This document shows, piece after piece, positions 35,908-44,886 of a stretch of 64,000 nucleotides of DNA. Source of the stretch: CAWBRT01 sp963832785 (GTDB taxonomy: Bacteria; Acidobacteriota; Terriglobia; Terriglobales; Acidobacteriaceae); the NCBI GenBank assembly GCA_963832785.1, contig CAWHVF010000005.1, forward strand, positions 2,666,001 through 2,730,000, written 5' to 3'. The stretch's first letter is position 1; the number at the start of each line of letters is the position of its first letter. A program made the position numbers and the translations under genes. Under the pieces are notes generated by a model. That model had not been told where the DNA came from. It worked only from the letters and a program-made list of their open reading frames with translations, and did not search any database.

Positions 35908-36579
35908 ATGCAACAGAAGGCGATCAGCTGTACACGCGCCGTCGAGCTAATCCCCGACGGCGCTTCGCTTATGATCGGTGGGTTCCTGGGCGTGGGCTCT
36001 CCCCACCGGATTATCGACGAACTGGTTCGGCAGGGGCGTAAAAACCTGACCGTAATAGCCAACGACACCGGCAGACCCGAGCTGGGCATCGGCAAGCTGA
36101 TCGTGGCCAAGGCCGTGCGCAAGGCCATCGTCAGTCATATCGGAACTAATCCCGAGACCGGCCGCCAGATGATAGCCGGCGAGACGGAAGTGGAGCTTGT
36201 TCCCCAGGGCACGCTGGCGGAACGCATCCGGGCAGCCGGCTTCGGCCTGGGAGGCGTACTGACGCCTACCGGTCTGGGCACGCCGGTAGCCGATGGCAAG
36301 AGGACCATCGAAATTGATGGCAAGCTGTACCTGCTGGAACTGCCGTTGCATGCCGATTTCGCTCTGCTGGCTTGCCACCGCGCCGATTATCGCGGCAACC
36401 TGGAATACTCGCTCACCGCCCGCAACTTCAACATGGTTATGGCGCCGGCAGCCGACGTCGTCATCGCCGAACCGGAACACATCGTGCCCGTCGGCATGAT
36501 CACTCCGGACGCGGTGGCCACTCCATTTCCTGTGGTGGACTACCTGATCGAAAGGGGGCAGGCGGCATATGGAAGATAA
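35908..36579 (+). CDS. atoD: 3-oxoacid CoA-transferase subunit A
   Basis: The alpha subunit of a heterodimeric family I CoA-transferase that activates acetoacetate by taking CoA from succinyl-CoA or acetyl-CoA. 223 aa from the ATG at 35908, with AGAGGTG upstream; a GTG at 35899 is in frame. Motifs are ELIPDGASLMIGGFLGVGSPHRIIDELV in two parts, and ERIRAAGFGLGGVLTPTGLGT in two parts. The 3' end overlaps the B subunit gene by 11 bases, typical of translational coupling. Which CoA donor is used cannot be read from sequence. Confidence 0.93.
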   Translation: MQQKAISCTRAVELIPDGASLMIGGFLGVGSPHRIIDELVRQGRKNLTVIANDTGRPELGIGKLIVAKAVRKAIVSHIGTNPETGRQMIAGETEVELVPQGTLAERIRAAGFGLGGVLTPTGLGTPVADGKRTIEIDGKLYLLELPLHADFALLACHRADYRGNLEYSLTARNFNMVMAPAADVVIAEPEHIVPVGMITPDAVATPFPVVDYLIERGQAAYGR

Positions 36580-37255
36580 AGTCGTCATCGCCAAGCGAGT
36601 AGCTCTGGAACTGAAGGACGGAGACCTGGTTAACCTCGGCATCGGCCTGCCAACCCTGGTGCCTAAATACCTGCCTCCGGAAATGGAAGTCTATTTCCAG
36701 TCGGAGAACGGCATTATCGGCATGGCCCCGGTTCCCCGCCAGGGCATGGAAGATCCTTCCCTGACCGATGCGGGCGGAGGCTATGTGGGCGCGATTCCGG
36801 GTGCGGCCAGCATCGATAGCTGCCTTTCCTTTGGGCTGATTCGCGGCGGCCACCTGGATATCACCGTGCTGGGCGGGCTGGAAGTCGACCAGGGCGGGCA
36901 GTTGGCCAACTGGATCGTGCCCGGCAAGATGGTGCCCGGCATGGGCGGCGCCATGGACCTGGTGACGGGCGCCAAGCGCGTCATTGTCGCCATGACCCAC
37001 ACGGCCAAAGGCAAGTCGAAAATCATCAAGAAATGCAGCCTGCCGCTTACCTCGGTGCGCCGGGTCAACCTGGTGGTAACCGAGTTGGCCGTCCTGGAGC
37101 CAACCGACGCGGGCCTGGTGCTGCGCGAATTAGCGCCGGGCGTAACCGTGGATCAGGTCAAGGCCGCCACCGAGGCTTCGTTGATTATTCCCGATCAGGT
37201 GCCGGTGATGTCGATCAGCGAAGATCCGTCCCTGGTGCAGGCGGCAGGGAAATAG
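36569..37255 (+). CDS. atoA: 3-oxoacid CoA-transferase subunit B
   Basis: The beta subunit, 228 aa, carrying the catalytic glutamate E46 in the FQSENGIIGM motif that forms the glutamyl-CoA thioester. VNLGIGLPTLVPKYLP precedes it, and GGHLDITVLGGLEVDQGG and MGGAMDLVTGAKRVIVAMTHTAKG (in parts) follow. It starts inside the end of the A subunit gene. The pair sits between thiolase and 3-hydroxybutyrate dehydrogenase genes, supporting acetoacetate as the acid. Confidence 0.94.
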   Translation: MEDKVVIAKRVALELKDGDLVNLGIGLPTLVPKYLPPEMEVYFQSENGIIGMAPVPRQGMEDPSLTDAGGGYVGAIPGAASIDSCLSFGLIRGGHLDITVLGGLEVDQGGQLANWIVPGKMVPGMGGAMDLVTGAKRVIVAMTHTAKGKSKIIKKCSLPLTSVRRVNLVVTELAVLEPTDAGLVLRELAPGVTVDQVKAATEASLIIPDQVPVMSISEDPSLVQAAGK

Positions 37256-37618
37256 TTTCGGTCCTCTTGCATTTTTGTCGCTTGCGCGGGCTTCGTCAGT
37301 CTGAGGCGGGCGTCCTTTTTGTTCGGCCCCGTATTTGCACTACAGGTCCCCTTCAAGCGTAAGCGCGCCATTAAGTCGCTGTAGACGGGCTGGAGTCTCC
37401 GGCTGCCGCCGCCGGCAGCGGCCGGCAAACGTGGGGGATCAGTTTGCCGCCGCCTTCCGGTGAGCACGGCGCGGGGACGTCTGCAGAAAGTTGCCGTTGC
37501 CCGCCTGAGTTCGCCGCGATTGCGGTTTCGTAAGCCATGATTTCTGTAAAAACCCGGGGCGCGGGAGCTTTGCGCGCTGGCACACGGAGCCCGGCCCCGA
37601 GCGGAGAGGAGATTACTG
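37256..37618. other. Gap between atoA and the 3-hydroxybutyrate dehydrogenase gene
   Basis: About 360 GC-rich bases with a run of CCGCCGCCGGCAGCGGCCGG near 37405 that could fold. No gene seen. It leaves open whether the genes on either side share one transcript. Confidence 0.4.
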
Positions 37619-38401
37619 ATGCTCAAGGGACGTGTGGCACTTGTGACCGGCTCGACCAGCGGCATCGGCTTGGGTGTTGCGCGCGCGCTGGCCAGGGAAG
37701 GTTGCAACGTCATGATGAACGGCTTCGGCGATCCCTGCGAGATCGAGAAGCTGCGCGCCGGCCTGGAAAACGAGTTCCAGGTGACGGCCGCCTACAATGG
37801 CGCCGACCTCTCCAAGGGAGAGCAGTGCGCGCAACTGGTGGCCGACGCTCAAAGGCGCTTCGGCAAGGTCGATATCCTGGTCAACAACGCCGGAATCCAG
37901 CATGTTGCGCCCATTGAGCAGTTTCCCGTAGACCGCTGGGACGCCATCATCGCCGTCAATTTATGTTCGTCCTTTCATACCATTCGCGCGGCCCTGCCGG
38001 GGATGAAAGCCGCGGGCTGGGGGCGGCTGATCAATATTGCCTCAACCCATGGGTTGGTGGCTTCGGTAAACAAGGTGGGCTATGTCGCGGCCAAGCACGG
38101 GCTGATGGGACTGACCAAGGTCGTCGCCCTGGAAACCGCGGGCACCGGCGTCACCTGCAACGCCATCTGCCCGGGCTGGGTGCTGACCCCATTGGTGCAG
38201 AAGCAGATCGACATGAGGGCGGAAAAACAGCGCATCTCGGTGAAGCAAGCCGAGCGCGAACTGCTCATCGAGAAGGAGCCCTCGGGACAATTCACCAGCA
38301 TTGAAGAAATCGCCGCTATTGCCGTCTTCCTCTGCAGCGATGCGGCGAAGAACATGACCGGCGTTCCGGTTGTGAACGACGGTGGATGGACGGCCCAATA
38401 G
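37619..38401 (+). CDS. 3-hydroxybutyrate dehydrogenase
   Basis: A short-chain dehydrogenase that oxidises (R)-3-hydroxybutyrate to acetoacetate with NAD+. 260 aa. The cofactor loop is TGSTSGIGLGVA; NNAGIQHVAPIE is close to known 3-hydroxybutyrate dehydrogenases, as is CNAICPGWVLTPLVQKQI. Catalytic residues S142, Y155 and K159 (STHGLVASVNKVGYVAAKHG) are present. GAGAGGAGA lies 6 bases before the ATG. Its place after the CoA-transferase genes supports the assignment, which sequence alone would make likely but not certain within the SDR family. Confidence 0.93.
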   Translation: MLKGRVALVTGSTSGIGLGVARALAREGCNVMMNGFGDPCEIEKLRAGLENEFQVTAAYNGADLSKGEQCAQLVADAQRRFGKVDILVNNAGIQHVAPIEQFPVDRWDAIIAVNLCSSFHTIRAALPGMKAAGWGRLINIASTHGLVASVNKVGYVAAKHGLMGLTKVVALETAGTGVTCNAICPGWVLTPLVQKQIDMRAEKQRISVKQAERELLIEKEPSGQFTSIEEIAAIAVFLCSDAAKNMTGVPVVNDGGWTAQ

Positions 38402-38535
38402 GTCGTTTGCTGTACAAGCCGTAACTCTGCCACCCGCCAATCCACCCGGCAGGCGCGCACAGCGCGTTTCCGGGAACTCCGATTGCGGGCGGTATTCGCA
38501 ATTAGCGAAGTGGCACTCGGAAGGAGGGCAGTGAC

Positions 38536-39858
38536 ATGGCTCAGCATCCTACTCCGGCGTTGTCCACCGGGGTTAAAGAACAAACTCACTACGTCAAGGT
38601 GGCGTTTGCCAGCTTGATCGGCACTTCCATAGAGTGGTACGACTTCTTTCTGTACGGCACCGCCGCGGCGCTGGTTTTCAACCGGCTGTTCTTCCCCAAG
38701 TTCGATCCCCTGGTGGGCACGCTGCTGGCATTTACCACCTACACCATCGGCTTTATTGCCCGGCCGATCGCCGGCGTCATCTTCGGCCATTTCGGCGACC
38801 GCATCGGCCGCAAGCAGATGCTGTACATCACCCTGCTGTTCATGGGCGTCTCCTCGACCCTGATCGGCGTTCTGCCGACCTATGCCACGGCCGGAGTCTG
38901 GGCGCCCATTCTGCTGACCGTGATGCGCATCTGCCAGGGCATCGGCCTGGGCGGCGAGTGGGGCGGAGCGGTGTTGATGGCCGTCGAGCACGCCCCGGCC
39001 AACCGCCGCGGTTTCTTTGGCTCGTTCCCGCAGACCGGCGTCATGGTGGGCGGCCTGCTGTCGGTTTTCGCCTTCTGGATGTGCGCCCGGCTGCCGGACG
39101 CGCAGTTTATCTCCTGGGGCTGGCGCCTGCCCTTCCTGTTCAGCATTGTTCTGGTGGTGATCGGCATCTGGGTGCGGATGGCCATCGCCGAATCTCCGGC
39201 CTTCGAGAAGATTAAGGCGCAGAAGGCCGAAGAAAAAATGCCGGTCATGGTGGCTCTCAAGCAGCACCCCAAGAATTTGCTGGTGGCCATGGGTATGCGC
39301 TTTGCCGAGAACGGCCTGTATTACATCATTACCGTGTTCTCGCTCAGCTATGCAGTCACGGTGCTGAAAATGAGCCGGCCGGCGCTGCTGCCGGGCCTGA
39401 CGATCAGCTACGCCATCGGCTTGGCGTCGATACCGTTCTACGGCTGGATTTCAGACAAGATTGGCCGGCGGGCGATTTACATGTGGGGCGCCTGCGTGTG
39501 CGGCGTGCTCTCATTCCCGTTCTTCTGGATGCTGGACAAAGCCCCTGGGAACGTAGTCTGGGGCTGGCTGGCCATCATCCTCATCGGCCAGCTTGGCCAC
39601 GCGGCCATGTACGGACCCCAGGCCAGCTTCTTCGCCGAACTGTTTCCGGCCAATGTTCGCTACAGCGGCGCATCGCTGGGCTACCAGTTCGCTTCCATCT
39701 TCGCCGGCGGCATGGCGCTTCCAGTGGCCACCGCGCTGGTGGCATGGGCCAACAACAAGACGTGGCCGGTATCTTTGTACATGATTTCGTTCGTAATCAT
39801 CACCGTGATCTCGGTGATTTTTGCGGAGGAAACGTACAAGAAGGCCGACGTCGGCTAA
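38536..39858 (+). CDS. MFS transporter, metabolite:H+ symporter (MHS) type
   Basis: A 440-residue, twelve-helix inner-membrane carrier of the MHS family (relatives: ShiA, KgtP, ProP). The family signature is clear: GTSIEWYDFFLYGTAAALVF, FARPIAG-like IARPIAGVIFGHFGDRIGRK, and GLGGEWGGAVLMAVEHAP. GGAAGGAGGG precedes the ATG. MHS carriers bring in organic acids and similar solutes with protons. As the last gene of the cluster it is the likely importer of 3-hydroxybutyrate, acetoacetate or a related acid; the substrate is inferred only from neighbours. Confidence 0.92.
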   Translation: MAQHPTPALSTGVKEQTHYVKVAFASLIGTSIEWYDFFLYGTAAALVFNRLFFPKFDPLVGTLLAFTTYTIGFIARPIAGVIFGHFGDRIGRKQMLYITLLFMGVSSTLIGVLPTYATAGVWAPILLTVMRICQGIGLGGEWGGAVLMAVEHAPANRRGFFGSFPQTGVMVGGLLSVFAFWMCARLPDAQFISWGWRLPFLFSIVLVVIGIWVRMAIAESPAFEKIKAQKAEEKMPVMVALKQHPKNLLVAMGMRFAENGLYYIITVFSLSYAVTVLKMSRPALLPGLTISYAIGLASIPFYGWISDKIGRRAIYMWGACVCGVLSFPFFWMLDKAPGNVVWGWLAIILIGQLGHAAMYGPQASFFAELFPANVRYSGASLGYQFASIFAGGMALPVATALVAWANNKTWPVSLYMISFVIITVISVIFAEETYKKADVG

Positions 39859-39987
39859 CAGACGCACCGCTACCTGATCCGGGTGGAAGCCCAGTCCCCA
39901 GCGCGCCGCTGCCGGGCGCGCCGGGGTGCAGCGCGTGCTGTATTCGATAGGGGCCGAAGCCTGGTGCTTCGAATCGGGGACAGGTTT

Positions 39988-40248
39988 TCAGTTTGGCCTG
40001 GAGGATATCGCCCGGGGCTGGGCGCCGCTGCGATCGATCTTCGAGAGTCTTACCCTGACTGTGTCGCCAGTGACCTCGACTTTGACGTCCAGCTCCGCGG
40101 CGCAGCGCGAGCAGAGCCAGAGGTCCGTCGTCTCCCGCCGGCACTTGCCGGCCTTGCTGCCGACATCAATCTCTACCCGAAACAGCTTCCCCGTGTGGTT
40201 GTAAGGAGTAGCCGAGCACCAGCTGTTTGCACACTTTCCGACCATCAT
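39988..40248 (-). CDS. Small zinc-ribbon-like protein
   Basis: An 86-residue product with two Cys pairs, CANSWC and, 40 residues later, CSRC, likely to bind one zinc. GKLFRVEIDV lies between them, followed by a Val/Lys-rich beta segment and a short basic tail. I associate this layout with short uncharacterised acidobacterial proteins. The ATG at 40246-40248 has AAGGG upstream; an in-frame TTG at 40323 would add 25 unconserved-looking residues. It lies alone between the transporter and the S55 peptidase genes. Function unknown. Confidence 0.65.
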   Translation of the reverse strand: MMVGKCANSWCSATPYNHTGKLFRVEIDVGSKAGKCRRETTDLWLCSRCAAELDVKVEVTGDTVRVRLSKIDRSGAQPRAISSRPN

Positions 40249-40477
40249 TACGCCCTTGCTTCTTTCATCTCTAAACTCGGCCCGAAGCCTGGAGGTTCGA
40301 GGGAAAAGGGTGGTTTTGTTCAACCCTAATAGCCAGCGGTGTTCCGCTTCTGTAACTGGTGACCCTCGCGGGAGTGAGGTGGCTCACACTTGGGCCATAC
40401 CAAGCATGGAAAAAGGCGAGTATGACCGCCGCCGGAGTACCTGGCTGGAGTTGCCGGCCCGTGCTTGCGCCTGTCAG

Positions 40478-42319
40478 CTAGCGTACGTTGACGGTGATGA
40501 GCTGCTGGCCGGCCACAACATAGTTCAGCGCCGTGGAAGCTTCGTTGACCGACGACTCGGCGGTGATCACCATCTCCTGCGTGCCGCGCATGCCCTCCAT
40601 CACGTTCATTACCGACAGTGGCAGGGCCGGCATCACCTTGTCCTGCACGGTGGCCTGCGGGTTGGCCTCCAGCAGCGAGACATACAGGCGGTCGTTGGCA
40701 TGCTTTTTGTTCAGCATGGCGATGGTCTCGGCCAGGTCGCAGTTGCGCCCGGGCGCCACGTCCTGGCGCTGCAGGCGATCCAGGGTTTCGCCGTCGCTAA
40801 CCAGGATGCGCAGCGTGCCCCGCGGCGCCGAGGTGGGAATGCGAATCGGGATCTGCCGCACCAGGCGCTCGCCGCGGTATGGGCGCAGCACGGTTTCCAC
40901 CGTGATCTCATCGCCCGGGCGGACTTCGGTCACGTCCGTGCGGGCGGTTTCCAGCCGCGCGAAACGGCGTTCCCGCATCATCTGCAGGTTTAGCTCGACG
41001 CCGGTAATCTCGGGCCGCTGGTAAGGGTTTTCCGAAATGCGCGAAAAGCGCTCACCCAGCGCCATGGCGATCAGAACGGCGGTCGGCTGGCCGCCATCGG
41101 AGGGCGCGTACATGTTGTTGAGCGTCAGCCTGGGAAAGCCGGTGACGGCGATGCTGCCGTTCACGCGGAAGGTGGTGTCGTCGCCGTACTCGTTGGTGGC
41201 CTGGATGGCGTTGTAAACCGTAGCCATCATCGCCACCGGGGTAATGCGCGGCTGGTTCAGCACTTCAAAGTGATAGCTGTGGGTCCGCGTCGGGCCGCTG
41301 ATGTTTACGGTGACGGGAATCATGCGCGACTGTTTGCCAAAGCGCCCGAGAATGCCGTCGTGACGGTCCTGCACGAAGGCGCCGACGGGCTCGGTGGCTA
41401 CGGCAATTTTGAAGGAGTTCGCCGGCGAGGGCAGGGTAGCCAGCACCTGTGACTTCGTCATAGGCATGTCGACCATGCCGCTGGCCATCAGTTGATGGCC
41501 GCAGGCCAGCAGGCGATTGGCGTCCACGTAGGTCACGGTGCAAGTGGCGGTGATGTCCATGTCTCCGCGCACCATCACCGCGCTTACCGAAGAGCCCGGC
41601 TGGATGGGGGCCGGGTCCTTAAGCTGCGGATCGGCGGAGCCGGCGCCCATCACCGGCATGATGCCGGCCTGGGCAAACTGCGCCGCAAAACGCTGCAGCG
41701 TCTCCTGGCGGAAGCCATTGAACACCAGCGGAGTATCGATCGGCTGCAGATAGCTGGCCAGGGTGGCGATGGGCGGGGCCGTGCCCGGCCCGGAGGTGCG
41801 CACGACTTCGGTAGCCGGGGCCTTGCCGGGAGAGCTATCGGCGGCCGGGCTGGTGTCCAGTTCGTTGATCTCCAGCATCGAGGCAATGGGAGTGACGCCG
41901 GCAATGGGTTCCTTGGAGAACTGGCCGATGCGGAAGGCCAGCGCCCCGACCAGTTTGCCGTCGATATAGACCGGGCTGCCGCTCATGCCGGCAACCACGC
42001 CCGTGTACTCGGGTTTGTCTCCGTGCAGGCGAACCAGGATGACGTCGCCCTTGGGCCCGCTCATGTTGCGCAGAATGCCCAGCACCTCCACCTGCATGGG
42101 CTCCGGCTGGTTGCCTTCAAAGACGGTGTAGGCGGTGCCGTGCATGCCAGCTTTCACGTCCTCCAAGGGCATGATGGGAACGCTCAGCTTTGGTTCGAGA
42201 GCAAAAGCGGGGATCGCCAAAACTAGCGCTATCAGGCAAGCGGCCGCCGCCAGCGCGGGGCGCAACTTTATGCTGGCCCGTCCGGCTGGCTGCGGGTTTG
42301 CGATGAAAACATTTTGCAT
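40478..42319 (-). CDS. S55 (SpoIVB-type) peptidase family protein, exported
   Basis: 613 aa from the ATG at 42317-42319. A hydrophobic N-terminal segment (LRPALAAAACLIALVLAIPAFA) indicates export. The S55 domain follows at once: MPLEDVKAGMHGTAYTVFEG, then GVVAGMSGSPVYIDGKLVGAL with the presumed nucleophile S115, close to the GMSGSP motif of SpoIVB. A later HQLMASG-type segment (RLLACGHQLMASGMVDMP) resembles the His-containing part of the family. The C-terminal 350 residues are beta-rich and unassigned. SpoIVB acts in Bacillus sporulation, but this organism is not a spore former as far as the window shows, so the role here is unknown. Confidence 0.88.
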   Translation of the reverse strand: MQNVFIANPQPAGRASIKLRPALAAAACLIALVLAIPAFALEPKLSVPIMPLEDVKAGMHGTAYTVFEGNQPEPMQVEVLGILRNMSGPKGDVILVRLHGDKPEYTGVVAGMSGSPVYIDGKLVGALAFRIGQFSKEPIAGVTPIASMLEINELDTSPAADSSPGKAPATEVVRTSGPGTAPPIATLASYLQPIDTPLVFNGFRQETLQRFAAQFAQAGIMPVMGAGSADPQLKDPAPIQPGSSVSAVMVRGDMDITATCTVTYVDANRLLACGHQLMASGMVDMPMTKSQVLATLPSPANSFKIAVATEPVGAFVQDRHDGILGRFGKQSRMIPVTVNISGPTRTHSYHFEVLNQPRITPVAMMATVYNAIQATNEYGDDTTFRVNGSIAVTGFPRLTLNNMYAPSDGGQPTAVLIAMALGERFSRISENPYQRPEITGVELNLQMMRERRFARLETARTDVTEVRPGDEITVETVLRPYRGERLVRQIPIRIPTSAPRGTLRILVSDGETLDRLQRQDVAPGRNCDLAETIAMLNKKHANDRLYVSLLEANPQATVQDKVMPALPLSVMNVMEGMRGTQEMVITAESSVNEASTALNYVVAGQQLITVNVR

Positions 42320-42494
42320 TCTGTCCTGCTTCTCCACCGGCAGACGCGACTGGAACCTGCCGGGCACCCGGTACTGCAGCAGCTCACGTTAGTCTTAGTC
42401 CGCTACAACCACCCAGGAATGACAGGGGTAAACATTGAAAACCTGTGATTATCGAGAGCTATACTAGCAGACAGTCTGGCCTGAGAGCGGCAGC

Positions 42495-43694
42495 ATGAGC
42501 CTTAGAAGCCTTAGGAAATTGCTTAACGCGAGGCGAGCACTCTTAGTACTGATCTTCGTAGCGCTCTTCGCGTGGACGCTCCTGAGGCCATCAAGCCGGA
42601 CCGTGGCGCAGCCGCCGGCCACCGCTCAGCAAACGCCGCCGGGAATTGAAACTCCGCCCGAAGCAGGCAGACCGCAAGGCGACCTCGGCCCGCTGGCAAT
42701 ACCCAAGAAGAAAGAAGCGCCAGCACCTCCTCCGCCCAAAGGTCCGGAAACCGTGCCGGGCTATTCTCTGACCGTGAACGTGCCGGAGGTGACGGTGGAC
42801 GCCGCCGTACTCTCAAGGGAAGGGCAGTTCATCCCCGGCTTGAAGAAGGAAAATTTCCGGGTGAGCGAAGACGGCGTGCCGCAGCAGATTACCGACTTCA
42901 ACCAGGCGCAAGCGCCGATCACCGCCGTCATGCTGATCGAGTTTGCGAACAGCAACTACACCAGCGCTTTCCTGAGCGACGCCTTGCGCGCCGCCTACGC
43001 CTTTGCCGACGGCCTGAGAAAGGATGACTGGGTGGCGCTGGTCGAGTACGACATGCACCCGAACATCCTGCTCGATTTCACCCAGGACAAGGCCGCCCTT
43101 TACGCTGCTTTGAACAAGCTGCGCGTTCCCGGCTTCAGCGAGCGCAACCTCTTCGACGCCCTTTACGATACCCTGGACCGGGTCGACCACATCAAAGGCC
43201 GCAAGGTGATCGTGGTGGTCGGAACCGGCATCGACACATTCAGCCGTACCAGCTACGACCAGGTGCTGAAGCGCATAAGGCAAACGCAGAATGTAAGAAT
43301 CTTTACCGTCAGCACCGGACGGGCCTTCAACGACTGGTTCGACGCGCACTACGGCATGACCATGCGCGGGCAGGTGCGCTCGCTGGATTATCTGCAGGCC
43401 GACAACCAGATGAATACCTTTGCCAGGCTGACCGGCGGACGCTGGTATAATCCGCACTTTGAGGCGGAGTTCCCCGGCATATTTCGCGACATCTCCGGCG
43501 CGGTGCGCAACCAGTACACGCTCAGCTACAAGCCCTCCAACCAGAAGCTGGATGGCACCTACCGTAAGCTGAAGGTCGAACTGGTTGACCCGGAGACCGG
43601 CAAGCCGCTCATCATTCGCGACCAGAAGAACAAGGAAGTGAAATACAGCATAGTGGCCCGCGAAGGCTATACCGCGCACCGGCCGGTCGAGTGA
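42495..43694 (+). CDS. VWFA-related protein of the acidobacterial type
   Basis: 399 aa with an N-terminal membrane anchor or uncleaved signal (residues 14-31), a Pro-rich linker to about 90, and then the domain layout of the acidobacterial VWFA-related family (TIGR03436-like). This comprises a beta lead-in (VNVPEVTVDAAVLSREGQFI, KENFRVSEDGVPQQI), a VWFA domain at about 140-345, and a C-terminal YTLSYKPSNQKLDGTYRKL segment. The usual metal-binding DxSxS is changed here to EFANS, so metal binding is doubtful. Exported; partners unknown. This family is one of the main taxonomic clues in the window. Confidence 0.9.
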   Translation: MSLRSLRKLLNARRALLVLIFVALFAWTLLRPSSRTVAQPPATAQQTPPGIETPPEAGRPQGDLGPLAIPKKKEAPAPPPPKGPETVPGYSLTVNVPEVTVDAAVLSREGQFIPGLKKENFRVSEDGVPQQITDFNQAQAPITAVMLIEFANSNYTSAFLSDALRAAYAFADGLRKDDWVALVEYDMHPNILLDFTQDKAALYAALNKLRVPGFSERNLFDALYDTLDRVDHIKGRKVIVVVGTGIDTFSRTSYDQVLKRIRQTQNVRIFTVSTGRAFNDWFDAHYGMTMRGQVRSLDYLQADNQMNTFARLTGGRWYNPHFEAEFPGIFRDISGAVRNQYTLSYKPSNQKLDGTYRKLKVELVDPETGKPLIIRDQKNKEVKYSIVAREGYTAHRPVE

Positions 43695-43742
43695 TCTGCA
43701 GTCAAGGAATACTGATTTCGGAAAGGGAGCACCAGGGCACTT

Positions 43743-44093
43743 ATGGTTTACCTATTCATCTTCAACGACTCTCCATATGGCACGCAACGCACCTACAACG
43801 GGCTTCGGCTGGCCGTGAGCTTGGCCAAATCGGCCGCTGACAAACTGCTGGTCTTTTTGCTGGGCGATGGCGTCTTGACCGGCCTGGGCCAGCCCGCGCC
43901 CATGAACGCCTTTTACAACTCCCCGGAGTTGCTGAAGCAGCTCTTGCAGCGCGGAGCGCGCATTGGCGCCTGCCGTACCTGCCTGGAGGCGCGCGGAATC
44001 GGCGACGAAATGCTGCTCGAAGGCGTGCAGCGCAGTACCTTGGACGATCTCACCGCCTGGACCGAAGAGGCCGACAAGGTGCTCAGCTTCTGA
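43743..44093 (+). CDS. DsrE family protein
   Basis: 116 aa, cytoplasmic. It has the DsrE/YchN-like fold pattern: FIFNDSPYGTQRTYNGLRLAVSLAK, then LLVFLLGDGV, and ARIGACRTCLEARG with two Cys. In sulfur-relay members a Cys near this point carries persulfide. The final helix is LDDLTAWTEEADKVLSF. No sulfur-metabolism or tRNA-thiolation genes are adjacent, so a sulfur-transfer role is possible but not shown. A family D hairpin follows at 44142. Confidence 0.88.
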   Translation: MVYLFIFNDSPYGTQRTYNGLRLAVSLAKSAADKLLVFLLGDGVLTGLGQPAPMNAFYNSPELLKQLLQRGARIGACRTCLEARGIGDEMLLEGVQRSTLDDLTAWTEEADKVLSF

Positions 44094-44141
44094 GCGCTAC
44101 GCCGTCTCGAACTTACAAGTAAGTCGCTTAATCGGGAAAAG

Positions 44142-44178
44142 CCCCACATCTGCCAAAAGCGGGCGGATGTGGGGCACC
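44142..44178. repeat. Family D hairpin
   Basis: GCCCCACATCTGCC, loop AAAAGC, GGGCGGATGTGGGGC: a near-perfect stem between the DsrE and DUF4149 genes. The same design occurs at 20227 and inside the element at 58229-58363. Confidence 0.75.
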
Positions 44179-44225
44179 GGCACCGACGCTACGACGCGAA
44201 GTTTCCGGATTCGGTATGCTGAAGT

Positions 44226-44699
44226 ATGTCGCTCGCGCGCTTTCTGCTGATGCTTTCGCTGGTGGTTTGGCTGGGCGGAATCGTTTTCTTTGCCTTTGTG
44301 CTGGCGCCCACGGTCTTTGCCGTGCTTCCCACCCATGAACTGGCGGGCATGGTGGTAAACCGCTCGCTCGGGCTGCTGCATTGGATCGGACTGTTCTCCG
44401 GCGTGGTTTACCTGGTTTGCAGCACGATTCTGTCGCGCCGGAATGGCGGCCCGCCTCTACCGCTGGCCCGGCATGCGCTGGTGGTGCTGATGATGCTGCT
44501 GGTGCTGGTCTCGCAGTTTGGCATCACTTCCAGAATGAACGCGCTGCGCGCGGAGATGGGCGTGATCGACAACGTCGCGCCTGGCGATTCGCGGCGAGTG
44601 GCCTTCAATCGCCTGCATGGCTGGTCCGAAGGCGTTGAAGGCGCCACCCTGGTGCTGGGGCTGGCCGTCCTGTTTCTTAGTAGCCGGCGTCCATCATGA
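44226..44699 (+). CDS. DUF4149 family membrane protein
   Basis: 157 aa with four predicted membrane helices (about residues 5-30, 48-66, 80-100 and 138-154). The first helix carries the family pattern VVWLGGIVFFAFVLAPTVF, and the loop between helices 3 and 4 has FNRLHGWSEGVEGATLVLG, also characteristic (TMEM205-like). Function unknown. It is followed by the YchF-type GTPase gene, with a GC hairpin (GGGCGGCCGAGGACGGCCGC) near 44712 between them. Confidence 0.88.
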   Translation: MSLARFLLMLSLVVWLGGIVFFAFVLAPTVFAVLPTHELAGMVVNRSLGLLHWIGLFSGVVYLVCSTILSRRNGGPPLPLARHALVVLMMLLVLVSQFGITSRMNALRAEMGVIDNVAPGDSRRVAFNRLHGWSEGVEGATLVLGLAVLFLSSRRPS

Positions 44700-44886
44700 T
44701 CGGGTTTTGCCGTGGGCGGCCGAGGACGGCCGCCCCTACGCAGTTCTGTTTCTCCCGACCGGCGTATATCATAGAGTTCGGCTGCTTCGCATCATCCCTG
44801 GAATCTGAATTAGGTGCGGGTGCGCGGGCCTCGGCCGACGCCGATTGCGTCCGCCGGGTGGACAGCGCGCCTGCCTGATGATGGTC

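Noticed and set aside
42620..42650. Another family B palindrome in the VWFA gene (CAGCAAACGCCGCC)
   Set aside because: Only half of the unit matches; no complementary arm.
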